DNA of 64,000 nt, from contig NZ_BDBZ01000002.1 in NCBI RefSeq assembly GCF_001613245.1, forward strand, positions 62,001 to 126,000, read 5' to 3'. The number at the start of each line of letters is the position of its first letter. Position 1 is the stretch's first letter. Shown in pieces: positions 63,968-64,000 of the stretch. A program made the translations under genes and the position numbers. The notes beneath the pieces are model-generated. The model worked only from the letters and a program-made list of their open reading frames with translations. It made no database searches and was not told the origin of the DNA. This DNA is from Nocardia speluncae NBRC 108251 (GTDB lineage Bacteria; Actinomycetota; Actinomycetes; Mycobacteriales; Mycobacteriaceae).

Positions 63968-64000
63968 TCAGCCGCGGTGGTAGCGCATTTCGTAGCTTGC
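63968..64000 (-). CDS. C-terminal end of an unidentified gene
   Basis: On the minus strand a frame ends ...ASYEMRYHRG followed by TGA at 63968-63970. Only ten residues are visible. The position, 54 bp after the convergent TetR stop, and the natural ending suggest a gene entering the window. Family unknown. Confidence 0.35.
   Translation of the reverse strand, partial: ASYEMRYHRG

Overview
High-GC actinobacterial chromosome, most likely Nocardia or a close mycolic-acid-producing relative. The evidence is the gene content: a secreted antigen-85-type mycolyltransferase next to a fused HadA/HadB-type dehydratase, an Lsr2 nucleoid protein, two F420-type LLM oxidoreductases, a PapA-like acyltransferase, type II NADH dehydrogenase, Ku, a complete recC-recB-recD operon, and many GTG starts. 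No rRNA, tRNA, CRISPR array or insertion sequence was recognised. The window reads as ordinary chromosome with a few lineage-specific accessory spots. Genus and functions are inferred from motifs, not from database searches.

Layout. 0-10 kb: end of a siderophore-interacting protein gene with a possible iron box, divergent from a PapA-like acyltransferase; a membrane metallophosphoesterase; an SRPBCC/acyl-CoA ligase fusion; a small Cys-rich protein; an LLM oxidoreductase; a membrane-anchored binding-protein-like protein; a PYROXD2/phytoene-desaturase-like flavoprotein. 10-24 kb: TerD-AIM24 fusion, KhtT/KhtU-like K+/H+ antiport pair, a divergent FolD paralog, YdcF-like secreted protein, galT, NrtR-like Nudix regulator, an SDR/TetR divergent pair with two operators, a PrmC-related methyltransferase, and an SDR-aldehyde dehydrogenase pair divergent from another TetR. 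24-34 kb: recC-recB-recD. 34-43 kb: beta-lactamase-like secreted protein, P450, ndh, two tandem paralogous secreted proteins with glycine-rich hydrophobic C-termini, a lycopene-cyclase-like gene overlapping ku. 43-52 kb: GNAT, Usp, LLM, two alpha/beta hydrolases (one MEST/PEG1-like), lsr2, mycolyltransferase, HadA/HadB-like, SnoaL-like protein, and a BrnT-like toxin/RHH antitoxin pair followed by a decayed TPP-enzyme gene. 52-58 kb: a stress cluster of large catalase, PAS-ANTAR protein, phosphoribosyltransferase-erythromycin-esterase fusion and STAS protein. 58-64 kb: HrpB helicase, a lipoprotein, and a DUF4254-like/SPW membrane gene pair divergent from a TetR regulator with a perfect 18-bp palindrome.

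How genes work together. recC-recB-recD encode one end-resection machine; ku is the end-joining counterpart about 9 kb away with no ligD in view. The mycolyltransferase and dehydratase lie head to tail and both serve mycolic-acid metabolism. The catalase, ANTAR, STAS and Usp genes point to oxidative and general stress. The clearest lineage-specific novelty is the tandem pair of secreted proteins at 38.3-40.7 kb; the best small system is the BrnT-like toxin-antitoxin pair at 51.24-51.89 kb.
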